A stretch of DNA of 64,000 nucleotides from Porphyrobacter sp. ULC335. Lineage in GTDB: Bacteria; Pseudomonadota; Alphaproteobacteria; Sphingomonadales; Sphingomonadaceae. Position 1 is the first letter of the stretch, and every line of letters starts with the position of its first letter. A program made the position numbers and the translations under genes. The DNA lies in NCBI RefSeq assembly GCF_025917005.1, contig NZ_CP078091.1, positions 1,426,001 to 1,490,000 on the forward strand, given 5' to 3'. The notes beneath the pieces are model-generated. The model saw only the letters and a program-made list of their open reading frames with translations, had not been told where the DNA came from and searched no databases. This document shows, piece by piece, positions 35,667 to 43,076 of the stretch.

Positions 35667-36788
35667 CTACTCGATCTCGCTCGGCTCGCCTTCGACGCCT
35701 GGGAGAGTGATGTTGCTGAAGGTGACCGTTCCGGTGCGCCCCTGACGGATGATCTCCTGGAACTTGGTTTCGCGTTCCTTGAGCAGCGCGGCCATGCTTT
35801 GCGGGATGCGGAAGCTGACCGAGACACCGCCGGAGGTGATGTTCGAATAGGTCGGCTCGCGCACGCCGCCTTCGAGATCGGCGATGTCGTATTCCTTGAT
35901 CACCGCGTCCGCGCCGCTTGTCTGGCCGAGGAGCGCGTTGGTCTTCTCGTCCGAGTAGCGGGTCAGGTGGGCGCGGACATCAGACTCGAAATTCGGGAAG
36001 AAGAACGGGGCTGCCTCGCGGTAGTATTCGGAGACCTGAAGGCGGCCATCCTGATCTTGCGAGCCGCGCAGCGAGTTGATGAAATCGGCCGCGCCGCGGA
36101 CCAGCAGGCGTCCGACATTATCGGCGTTGAAAGCCTCGCGTTGAAGGGAAGGGCTGCCGATCTCGCCGCGCCAGAAGCCGTAGATCACGACCGGATCCTT
36201 CCAGTGGCGGTAGACGATCTTCTCGCGGATATCGCGCGGCGACAGCTTGATGCCCTCCACGGTGATGAAGCGCGCTTCATCCAGCGGGACGCCGCCGATC
36301 TGAATCTCGCGCGGCTGGCGGACCGGCCAGGCATTGGCGATCTGTTCGACCATCGCGACATTGTGGAGATTGATCCAGAAGGCGAGCTGCTCGTTGCGGC
36401 TAAGCGACTGGATGTCGACGATATTCGCCGTGTTTTCCAGATCCTTGCGATACTCGGTAAAGCTGGCGATCACGTCGGGATCGAGGAAGCTGAACATCAC
36501 CCGCGTGCCTTCGAGCCGGTAGCGCGAGACGTGGCCATATTGGCGGCGGGTGCCGAAGCTGGGATCGGGGCGGGGCGCGCCTTCGCGCAGGGAGGGGCCC
36601 ATCGAGATGACGATGTTCTTCATCGCCTCGTCCCAGATCGCATAATCGATCTTGTCGTTGTTCGGCGTCTTGGAAGGCGCGAAGGTCGCAAGGTCGGCAT
36701 CACCAGACTGCATCTGGGCATAGGCCGGAGCGGCAGCGATCAGGGCTGTGGCCAGCAACGCAGGGCGGACGAAGGGCAGGAACGGCAT
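35667..36788 (-). CDS. DUF547 domain protein, secreted (paralogue 2)
   Basis: 373 residues from the ATG at 36788 (MPFLPFVRPALLATALIAAA, a signal peptide). The domain aligns almost without gaps to the downstream neighbour: NEQLAFWINLHNVAMVEQIA, IVYRHWKDPVVIYGFWRGEI, ADFINSLRGSQ, PNFESDVRAHL. Upstream in-frame sequence to 37055 lacks coding character. The 133-nt gap between the two genes suggests a duplication with separate or shared transcription. Function unknown. Confidence 0.85.
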   Translation of the reverse strand: MPFLPFVRPALLATALIAAAPAYAQMQSGDADLATFAPSKTPNNDKIDYAIWDEAMKNIVISMGPSLREGAPRPDPSFGTRRQYGHVSRYRLEGTRVMFSFLDPDVIASFTEYRKDLENTANIVDIQSLSRNEQLAFWINLHNVAMVEQIANAWPVRQPREIQIGGVPLDEARFITVEGIKLSPRDIREKIVYRHWKDPVVIYGFWRGEIGSPSLQREAFNADNVGRLLVRGAADFINSLRGSQDQDGRLQVSEYYREAAPFFFPNFESDVRAHLTRYSDEKTNALLGQTSGADAVIKEYDIADLEGGVREPTYSNITSGGVSVSFRIPQSMAALLKERETKFQEIIRQGRTGTVTFSNITLPGVEGEPSEIE

Positions 36789-37017
36789 GGCTTGATGTTT
36801 CCCGTGAAACAATCCCGGCAAGCGGGGTGTGGCGAGGTCTGGAGCGGGTCTAAAGCGGGCAAGAGGGGGTCTGCGCGGGGTCTGGGACCAGCTGGCGCCT
36901 GCCTGTCCCCCGTGACAATTCAATAGCATCAACGCAGGCCAAGGTGTTGCCCGCAATCGGTTTGCATCGGCGCTTTGTCGAGTCTGCAAGCAGTCCGTCG
37001 AACGGGGCGGCGAAACG

Positions 37018-37051
37018 GCAAGGGGGCGGACCTCGCGACCCGCCCCCTTGC
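37018..37051 (-). terminator. Strong hairpin downstream of infC
   Basis: GCAAGGGGGCGG (37018-37029) and CCGCCCCCTTGC (37040-37051) form a perfect 12-bp stem with a 10-nt loop. It lies 23 nt after the infC stop codon on the minus strand and is followed there by only a short TTT, so it is a terminator with a weak U-tract. Confidence 0.65.
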
Positions 37052-37074
37052 TCATGTCCGAACTGACAGCGCGC

Positions 37075-37593
37075 TTATTTGGGCGCGAGCACCATCAGCA
37101 TCTGGCGGCCTTCGAGCCGCGGGAAGGCTTCGACCTTGGCGACTTCGGCCACGTCTTCCTGCACCTTCTTGAGCAGGTCCATGCCGAGGTGCTGGTGCGC
37201 CATTTCACGCCCGCGGAAGCGCAGGGTGATCTTCACCTTGTCGCCATGTTCGATGAACTTCGTGACGTTGCGCATCTTCACGTCATAATCATGCGTGTCG
37301 ATGTTCGGGCGCATCTTCACTTCCTTGATGTCCTGGGTCTTCTGCGTCTTGCGCGCCAGGTTGGCCTTCTTCTGCGCTTCGTAGCGGAATTTGCCGACAT
37401 CGAGGTACTTGCACACCGGCGGGTCCGCATTGGGGGACACTTCGACGAGGTTCAGGCCCTTTTCGTTGGCCTGCTCAATCGCTTCGCGGGTGAACATCAC
37501 ACCAAGGTTTTCCCCTTCGTCATCGATGACGCGGACCTTGGGGACATTGATCATGTTATCAAATCGCGGGCCGCTTTTTACGGGCGGGGCCAT
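37075..37593 (-). CDS. infC: Translation initiation factor IF-3
   Basis: 172 residues. [40 protein letters not shown], the linker rich in Lys, and [20 protein letters not shown] are standard IF-3. It binds the 30S subunit and monitors start-codon selection. The start used is the ATG at 37593; no strong ribosome-binding site is visible, and IF-3 genes often use poor initiation signals for autoregulation. No rpmI or rplT is next to it here. Confidence 0.96.
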   Translation of the reverse strand: MAPPVKSGPRFDNMINVPKVRVIDDEGENLGVMFTREAIEQANEKGLNLVEVSPNADPPVCKYLDVGKFRYEAQKKANLARKTQKTQDIKEVKMRPNIDTHDYDVKMRNVTKFIEHGDKVKITLRFRGREMAHQHLGMDLLKKVQEDVAEVAKVEAFPRLEGRQMLMVLAPK

Positions 37594-37920
37594 CGAGCGC
37601 CGGGGTGGACGTGATATGGGGTGTTCTCCTGTGGTGGCTTACGTGCTGCGCGCTCCTTAGTCCGAAACGGTGGCGAGCGCTAGGTGAGTCTGCGCCGTCC
37701 TGCCGCGAGCGAGCGCGGGCACCACAAAAGGGTTCTGCCGGCCAGCCGACAGGGTCCAGAACGGAGGCGGTGATACATTCAAATCGGATGAAAATTCCGG
37801 CCGGGTTGTAACCAAGTATAATTTTTTTACCCAAATCAGCAGTTTATGCTGACTTTTTGCAATTACAGCGACAAAACCGGTGCGAGGCTGATCTGTAATT
37901 GACGTAATCCGGGGCCCCAC
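37594..37920. promoter_or_regulatory. 327-nt divergent intergenic region, infC / MarR-like regulator
   Basis: No convincing gene. The part near 37800-37870 is A/T-rich compared with its surroundings. It holds TATAAT (37817-37822, plus strand) and, on the other strand, TATACT (complement of 37815-37820), so -10 elements for both directions overlap. The infC leader would be ~215 nt. A hairpin with a T-tract follows on the plus side. The 37600-37790 part shows nothing clear. Confidence 0.45.
37836..37858 (+). terminator. Terminator-like hairpin in the leader of the MarR-like gene
   Basis: TCAGCA (37836-37841) pairs with TGCTGA (37847-37852) around GTTTA and is followed by CTTTTT. It would begin about 8 nt after a start site set by the TATAAT at 37817, and lies 63 nt before the GTG of the regulator gene, so it could attenuate that gene. 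Confidence 0.45.
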
Positions 37921-38427
37921 GTGGAATTCGAGAAGCTGCTGAAGGGACTTGAGTCGAATTTCTCGTCAGCATCATTGCGCGATTTGGCAGCCACAATTCT
38001 TCGGCTCGCAGATTCCATCGATCAGGACTGCAACTCGGAACACGTCCGGTCGACCTACCCGATGTTTTCGAGGGCCGCGCGGATTGAACGCAATGCCATG
38101 CAGCTTGGCGTCGTGGCGGCCAAAGAGCAAAGTCGCGCAAAGGTTCGCGACGACGCCATCGGCCCGGATATCATCGGCATTCCCGCGTGGAACATGCTCC
38201 TCGAATTGTTCAGGCAATTCGCTGGCGGAGCAAAAGTCTCGACCAAATCGCTTCAGCTCATAGCGGGCTGTCCCGAGACGACCGCGCTCAGGATCATTGA
38301 CCGGCTTGAACAGCGGGGTCTTGTGATTCGCACCCAATCCGCTGCCGACCGGCGCGTCACCTTCATCAACCTGACGCGCGAGGGTGTGGTGACAGTCGGC
38401 TTGGTGCTGGAGCGCCTGAGCGATTAG
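37921..38427 (+). CDS. Winged-helix (MarR-like) transcriptional regulator
   Basis: 168 residues from a GTG at 37921. The C-terminal half is a MarR-type winged helix: VSTKSLQLIAGCPETTALRI (helix-turn-helix), IDRLEQRGLVIRTQSAADRR (wing) and VTFINLTREGV. The N-terminal ~80 residues are helical and unlike classical MarR dimer helices. The target is unknown; the leader hairpin suggests control of its own synthesis. The last 4 nt overlap the convergent pdeM gene. Confidence 0.82.
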   Translation: MEFEKLLKGLESNFSSASLRDLAATILRLADSIDQDCNSEHVRSTYPMFSRAARIERNAMQLGVVAAKEQSRAKVRDDAIGPDIIGIPAWNMLLELFRQFAGGAKVSTKSLQLIAGCPETTALRIIDRLEQRGLVIRTQSAADRRVTFINLTREGVVTVGLVLERLSD

Positions 38428-39146
38428 CCCGGCGTCTTCTGGCCCCCCGCCTGCCACAGCGGGAAGCGGGCGATGCGGCCGCTGGCGGGCATCAGCGCCT
38501 CAATCCGGCGGGCGGGCTGGAGGGCGGCCAGAATTTCGGGCGCGCCTGCGTCCATTCCGCCGGTGAGCGTGCCGAAGGCTGGCAGGATCATCCGCTCGGC
38601 GCCTGTGCTGCTGCGCCCCATGACAGCGCAAGGGCGGGCAATATGGCGGCTCCTGACGTTCACCCGCAGCTTGGGGTGATAGTGCCCCGATAGCTCGGGT
38701 GCAGTCTCTCCGGCGCGGGCTTCGTGGCGCAGAATGATGCTGCCGACTTCAAGTTCGGCCACGATCGTCCCGCCGAACCCGCGCGGTAACGCCTCGTCGT
38801 GGTTGCCGGTGATCCACACCCAGTCGAGCGCGCGGGTCAGCGCCTCCAGCATGCCGGTGCAATGCGAGTCCAAGCGCAATGCGCCTGCATCATCGTGGAA
38901 ATTGTCCCCTAGCGTGATGATCCGCCGCGCGCCGGTGATCCGCACCGCATCTGCCAGCCGCTCCAGCGTGTCGCGGCTGTCATAGGGCGGGAGCATCTGC
39001 CCGCGCTGGGCGAACCAGCTGGCCTTTTCCAGATGGAGATCGGCCACCAGCAACGCCCGCTCCGCCGGCCAGTACAAGGCGCGCGCCGGCCCGAGCGACA
39101 TCTCGTGCCCGGCGAACTGGAAAGGGGCGAACATAGCGCGAACCAT
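38424..39146 (-). CDS. pdeM: PdeM-like metallophosphoesterase (ligase-associated DNA damage response endonuclease)
   Basis: 240 residues from the ATG at 39146, with AGAGG 6 nt upstream. Calcineurin-type motifs: LLVADLHLEKASWFAQRG (Asp-x-His), LGDNFHDD (Gly-Asp), WITGNHDEALP (Gly-Asn-His-Asp) and SGHYHPKLRV. The LHLEKASWFA form is characteristic of PdeM-type proteins, which often sit with LigD- or Lhr-like repair genes. No such partner is seen here. Confidence 0.85.
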   Translation of the reverse strand: MVRAMFAPFQFAGHEMSLGPARALYWPAERALLVADLHLEKASWFAQRGQMLPPYDSRDTLERLADAVRITGARRIITLGDNFHDDAGALRLDSHCTGMLEALTRALDWVWITGNHDEALPRGFGGTIVAELEVGSIILRHEARAGETAPELSGHYHPKLRVNVRSRHIARPCAVMGRSSTGAERMILPAFGTLTGGMDAGAPEILAALQPARRIEALMPASGRIARFPLWQAGGQKTPG

Positions 39147-39191
39147 GCCTTGCCTCTGCCTGCAAACATGCGGCTTTGCAACACCGCTGGC

Positions 39192-39228
39192 GGGGCCGGG
39201 GATGGGGCCGAGGATTGGGCCAAGGATA
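39192..39228. repeat. Short imperfect tandem repeat (3 x 12-13 nt)
   Basis: Three units, GGGGCCGGGGAT, GGGGCCGAGGATT and GGGCCAAGGATA, follow each other between the divergent pdeM and hemF starts. They could affect promoter spacing; no protein is supported here. Confidence 0.6.
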
Positions 39229-39285
39229 GGGTTGTGCGGCGCGCCTCATCGCCTATGGTACGCCCTGAATGACGGACGGGGATGT

Positions 39286-40143
39286 ATGACGGACTGGACA
39301 CAACACACAGGCCACGCACGCGTGTGGTTTGAAAATCTGCGCGACCAGATTTGCGCTGAATTCGAGGCGATCGAGCGCGAGGCCGGTTCTGACGCCAGCT
39401 TCCAGTATACCCCGTGGAACCGCGAGGAAGAGGGCAATCCCGATCCCGGCGGCGGGGTGCAGGGGTTGATGAAGGGCAAGGTCTTCGAGAAGGTCGGCGT
39501 CAATGTCTCGACCGTCCGGGGCAGCTTCGCCAAGGAGTTTGCTGGCAGCATCAACGGGGCGAGCGCCGATGCGCCGGGCTTTGTCGCCACCGGCATCAGC
39601 CTTGTTGCGCACATGAGCAATCCGCATGTGCCTGCGGTGCACATGAACACCCGCTTCCTCACCACCACCAAGGCGTGGTTCGGCGGCGGCGCGGACCTCA
39701 ATCCGCCGATCCCTTACGAAGAAGACACGGCGGAATTCCACGCCGCGATGCAGGCCGCCTGCGATCCGCATAACGAGACCTATTTCGAACGCTACAAGAA
39801 GTGGGCGGACGAGTATTTCTACATCCCCCACCGCCAGGTGCACCGCGGGGTGGGCGGGATTTTCTGCGACCATCTGGAATGCGCGGACGACGCTGCCTTT
39901 GGCCGCAACTTCGAATTCATCAAGGACATCGGGAAGCAGTTCCTTGAAGTGTACCCGATGATCGTGCGCAAGCGGATGAACAGCGAATTCTCGCCCGAGG
40001 ACGAGGCGCAGATGTTCGAATACCGGGGCCGCTATGCCGAGTTCAATCTCGTCTACGACCGCGGCACGATCTTCGGCCTGAAGACCGGCGGCAATATCGA
40101 CGCGATTTTGATGAGCCTGCCGCCGCGCGCGACTTGGAGTTAA
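39286..40143 (+). CDS. hemF: Oxygen-dependent coproporphyrinogen III oxidase
   Basis: 285 residues from the ATG at 39286 (GGGGA upstream). HemF signatures: NVSTVRGSFA, ISLVAHMSNPHVPAVHMNTR (active-site His residues), WFGGGADLNPPIPYEEDT, VGGIFCDHLE and FNLVYDRGTIFGLKTGGNID. It converts coproporphyrinogen III to protoporphyrinogen IX using oxygen, in heme and possibly bacteriochlorophyll synthesis. Convergent with the Doc toxin gene. Confidence 0.97.
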   Translation: MTDWTQHTGHARVWFENLRDQICAEFEAIEREAGSDASFQYTPWNREEEGNPDPGGGVQGLMKGKVFEKVGVNVSTVRGSFAKEFAGSINGASADAPGFVATGISLVAHMSNPHVPAVHMNTRFLTTTKAWFGGGADLNPPIPYEEDTAEFHAAMQAACDPHNETYFERYKKWADEYFYIPHRQVHRGVGGIFCDHLECADDAAFGRNFEFIKDIGKQFLEVYPMIVRKRMNSEFSPEDEAQMFEYRGRYAEFNLVYDRGTIFGLKTGGNIDAILMSLPPRATWS

Positions 40144-40170
40144 TCGTCGCGGCCTAACCGACCGCGACGA
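40144..40170. terminator. Hairpin shared by the convergent hemF and doc ends
   Basis: TCGTCGCGG (40144-40152) pairs perfectly with CCGCGACGA (40162-40170). It starts right after the hemF stop and includes the last codons of the toxin gene. No T-tract on either side, so a bidirectional terminator is plausible but unproven. Confidence 0.45.
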
Positions 40171-40552
40171 CCCGCTGCCGGAACCAGTCGGCCAGTTCCT
40201 CTTCGGACAGTTCCCCGGCGGCGAGGGCAATGAAGGCTGTTGCCACTTCGGCATCGCTGGTGGTTGGCAGATCGAAGCCATTGAGCACCAGAAAGGTCTC
40301 GCTGATCACAGCCGCTGTGCGCTTGTTTCCATCGGCAAACGGATGATTGCGCGCGATCCCGTAAGCATATGCGGCCGCAAGCTGGCTGACATCAGGCGCG
40401 CCATAGGCTTCAAGCTGCTGTGGCCGCGCCATCGCGCTTTCTAGCAATGCGACATCGCGCACACCATCCAGCCCGCCGTGTTCGGCCAGCTGTTCGCGAT
40501 GCGCGGCCTGCGCCACCGACGTGGCGACCCAAATCCAGTTCGATTTGGTCAA
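40154..40552 (-). CDS. doc: Doc-type (Fic fold) toxin
   Basis: 132 residues. The Fic/Doc motif HPFADGNKRTA (residues 70-80) is complete, with the substrate His. Doc toxins phosphorylate elongation factor Tu, while canonical Fic proteins AMPylate; the short length fits Doc. It is encoded 9 nt after an AbrB-type antitoxin gene on the same strand. No inhibitory helix motif is apparent in the protein itself. Confidence 0.93.
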   Translation of the reverse strand: MTKSNWIWVATSVAQAAHREQLAEHGGLDGVRDVALLESAMARPQQLEAYGAPDVSQLAAAYAYGIARNHPFADGNKRTAAVISETFLVLNGFDLPTTSDAEVATAFIALAAGELSEEELADWFRQRVVAVG

Positions 40553-40561
40553 GGTGCAGGC

Positions 40562-40789
40562 TTACTTGGCGAGTTCGGCAAGAGCGCGCCTACGCTTGCG
40601 CATAATCTCGCGAGCGACCCGCATCTGTTCTTCGAAATCATCTTCTGGAACGCTCAGTTCGATCCCGCGCGGCGTGGTCGTCACCGTAAGCTCGTCGCCT
40701 AGCTCCGACTGGAGGTGGGCCAGCAAGTCCTTGGGCAGGATGATTCCAGCAGAATTGCCAATCTTGGTGATCTTGAGCGTCGTGTTCAT
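40562..40789 (-). CDS. AbrB/MazE-type antitoxin
   Basis: 75 residues from the ATG at 40789. A swapped-hairpin DNA-binding domain fills the N-terminus (LKITKIGNSAGIILPKDLLA, LTVTTTPRGIELSV), followed by a basic helix (MRVAREIMRKRRRALAEL) likely to neutralise the toxin. It precedes doc, as is usual for antitoxins. Doc more often pairs with Phd; AbrB-like partners also occur. Expected to repress its own promoter. Confidence 0.92.
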   Translation of the reverse strand: MNTTLKITKIGNSAGIILPKDLLAHLQSELGDELTVTTTPRGIELSVPEDDFEEQMRVAREIMRKRRRALAELAK

Positions 40790-40795
40790 ACGTCC

Positions 40796-40824
40796 GTTAT
40801 AACACGCGCCCTGCCGCACCGCAA
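40796..40824 (-). promoter_or_regulatory. Predicted promoter giving a leaderless antitoxin mRNA
   Basis: On the minus strand TTGCGG (40824-40819) and TATAAC (40801-40796) are separated by 17 nt. Only 6 nt lie between the -10 and the antitoxin ATG, so the start of transcription would fall on the A of ATG. The 8-bp palindrome GTTATAAC (40796-40803) overlaps the -10 and is a candidate autoregulatory operator. Confidence 0.5.
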
Positions 40825-40870
40825 CAATCCCGCTTGCCCCTGCTGCGGCTCCGCCCCATATCCGTGAGCT

Positions 40871-42961
40871 ATGCTGCGCCAATATGAACTCGTCGAGAAG
40901 GTCCTCGATTACGACCCCGACGCCGATGAGGCGATGCTCAACCGCGCCTATGTCTACACCGTGCAGAAGCACGGCACCCAGAAGCGGGCGAGCGGCGATC
41001 CCTATTTCAGCCACCCGGTTGAAGTCGCGGGGCTGATGACCGATCTGAAGCTCGACATGGCGACGATCATCACCGCGCTGCTGCACGACACGGTGGAGGA
41101 CACCCTCGCCACGATCGACGATATCGAGGTCCATTTCGGCCCCGAGGTCGCGCGGCTGGTGGACGGGGTGACCAAGCTCTCCAAGATCGAGGCCATGCCC
41201 GAGAACGAGCGCGCGGCGGAAAACCTGCGCAAGTTCCTGCTCGCCATGTCCGAAGACATCCGCGTGCTGCTGGTCAAGCTGGCCGACCGCCTGCACAACA
41301 TGCGCACGCTGCACTTCATCAAGTCACCCGAAAAGCGCCAGCGCATCGCCCGCGAGACGATGGATATCTACGCCCCGCTGGCCGAGCGGGTGGGCATGTA
41401 CGAATACATGCACGAAATGCAGGCGCTGGCCTTCCGCGAGCTGGAGCCCGAGGCGCATGCGACCATCACCAACCGGCTCGAACAGCTGCGCAATCAGGAC
41501 GGGGGGCAGGTCGATGCGATTGCCCTCACGATCAAGCAGCGCCTCGCCGAAGCGGGGCTCAAGGTCGAGGTCTACGGGCGCGAGAAGCACCCCTTTTCGA
41601 TCTGGCACAAGATGGCCGAGCGCCATGTCAGCTTCGAACAGGTTACAGACATCATGGCCTTCCGCGTCCTCACCGAAAGCGACGAGGATTGCTACCGCGC
41701 GCTGGGCATCCTGCACACCACCTGGCAGTTCCTGCCCGGGCGGTTCAAGGACTATATCTCGACGCCGAAGTCGAACGGCTATCGCAGCCTTCACACCTCG
41801 CTGATGTACCAGAACTCGATGCGCGTCGAAGTGCAGATCCGCACCCGCGAGATGCATCGCACCAACGAATTCGGCCTCGCCGCGCACTGGGCCTACAAGC
41901 AAGGCGACAAGCCCGATGGCGCAGTGGGCTGGCTGCGCGATCTGATCGAGATCGTCGATGCCAGCCACGATGCCGAAGAACTGCTCGAACACACCCGCAT
42001 GGCGATCTATCAGGATCGTATCTTTGCCTTCACCCCCAAGGGCGCGCTGTTCCAGCTGCCCAAGGGCGCGACGGCGGTGGACTTTGCCTTTGCGGTGCAC
42101 ACCAATCTGGGGCTGCAGACGGCGGGCGTGAAGATCAACGGGCGGCACATGCCGTTGAGGACGCCGCTGGCGAACGGCGACGTGGTGGAGATCATCAAGA
42201 ACCCGCACGCCAGCCCGCAGCTGTCATGGCTGTCCTTCGTCGTCACCGGGAAGGCGCGCGCCGCCGTGCGCCGCGCGGTGCGCATGAAGGAGCGTGACGA
42301 GGTCGCCGCAATCGGATCGAAGCTGTTCGACGAGATCGCCGCCCGCGTGCCCGCCCGGATCGGCAAGAAGGCAATCCGCGCTGCGGTGGAACGGCTCGGC
42401 ATGGAGGAGCCTGACGACCTCATGTACGCGATCGGCGCCGCCAAGATCGCCGACCGCGAGGTGATGGAGGCGCTGGTCCCCGGCTGCACCGCGGGCATCG
42501 CCGAAGACGAACACTGGGAACGCCGCGAACGCGCCATCTCGATCCGCGGCCTCACGCCCGGCGTCGCCTTCGAACTCGCGCCCTGTTGCCACCCGGTGCC
42601 GGGCGACCGCATCGTCGGCATCCGCCGCAAGGGGGAGACCGTGCTGGTCCACGCGATCGATTGCTTGGAACTGGCAAGCGGCGTGGATAGCGACTGGATC
42701 GACCTTGCCTGGGGCAACCAGTCCTCGGGCGCGACCGGGCAACTGTCGGTGACGATTTACGACCGGCTCGGCACGCTGGCGGAGATGGCGGGCATCTTCG
42801 CCCAGAACAAGGCCAACATCATCACGCTGATGCAGTCGCAGATCGACCATCCCTTCGTCACCTATGACGTCGAGGTCGAGGTCGAGGATGTGGCGCACCT
42901 CAACCGCATCGTCTCGGCCCTGCGCGCGAGTGACGCGGTGGCGCAGGCGGAGCGGCAGTAG
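40871..42961 (+). CDS. Bifunctional (p)ppGpp synthetase/hydrolase (RelA/SpoT family)
   Basis: 696 residues with the full long-RSH architecture: HD hydrolase (YFSHPVEVAGL with His 48, LLHDTVEDT with His-Asp 72-73), synthetase (~230-345; GREKHPFSIWHKM, DIMAFRV, DYISTPKSNGYRSLHT), TGS (~385-445; IFAFTPKGALFQLPKGATAV), and C-terminal ACT (LSVTIYDRLGTLAEMAGIFA). Both catalytic sites look intact, as expected for the single Rsh of alphaproteobacteria. It controls the stringent response. It is divergent from the antitoxin gene. Confidence 0.96.
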   Translation: MLRQYELVEKVLDYDPDADEAMLNRAYVYTVQKHGTQKRASGDPYFSHPVEVAGLMTDLKLDMATIITALLHDTVEDTLATIDDIEVHFGPEVARLVDGVTKLSKIEAMPENERAAENLRKFLLAMSEDIRVLLVKLADRLHNMRTLHFIKSPEKRQRIARETMDIYAPLAERVGMYEYMHEMQALAFRELEPEAHATITNRLEQLRNQDGGQVDAIALTIKQRLAEAGLKVEVYGREKHPFSIWHKMAERHVSFEQVTDIMAFRVLTESDEDCYRALGILHTTWQFLPGRFKDYISTPKSNGYRSLHTSLMYQNSMRVEVQIRTREMHRTNEFGLAAHWAYKQGDKPDGAVGWLRDLIEIVDASHDAEELLEHTRMAIYQDRIFAFTPKGALFQLPKGATAVDFAFAVHTNLGLQTAGVKINGRHMPLRTPLANGDVVEIIKNPHASPQLSWLSFVVTGKARAAVRRAVRMKERDEVAAIGSKLFDEIAARVPARIGKKAIRAAVERLGMEEPDDLMYAIGAAKIADREVMEALVPGCTAGIAEDEHWERRERAISIRGLTPGVAFELAPCCHPVPGDRIVGIRRKGETVLVHAIDCLELASGVDSDWIDLAWGNQSSGATGQLSVTIYDRLGTLAEMAGIFAQNKANIITLMQSQIDHPFVTYDVEVEVEDVAHLNRIVSALRASDAVAQAERQ

Positions 42962-42973
42962 GGTTCAATACAT

Positions 42974-43075
42974 CGTCATTGCGAGGAGCCGCAGGCGACG
43001 CGGCAATCCATGGGCTGACGGTGCCCCGTGCGGAGCGGTCAGTCCATGGATTGCTTCGCTACGCTCGCAATGACG
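42974..43075. repeat. CGTCATTGCGAG-type inverted repeat
   Basis: CGTCATTGCGAGGAGCCGCA (42974 on), GCGGCAATCCATG, then a spacer and CATGGATTGCTTCGCTACGC and TCGCAATGACG (ending 43075). The two halves are complementary over about 30 nt with interruptions. This motif family is widespread in proteobacterial genomes. It fills the gap between the convergent rel and cyclophilin genes and may act as a transcription-ending structure. Confidence 0.85.
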
Positions 43076-43076
43076 A

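Noticed and set aside
42974..43075. Insertion sequence
   Set aside because: Only about 100 nt with no transposase or target duplication; better described as a short inverted repeat.
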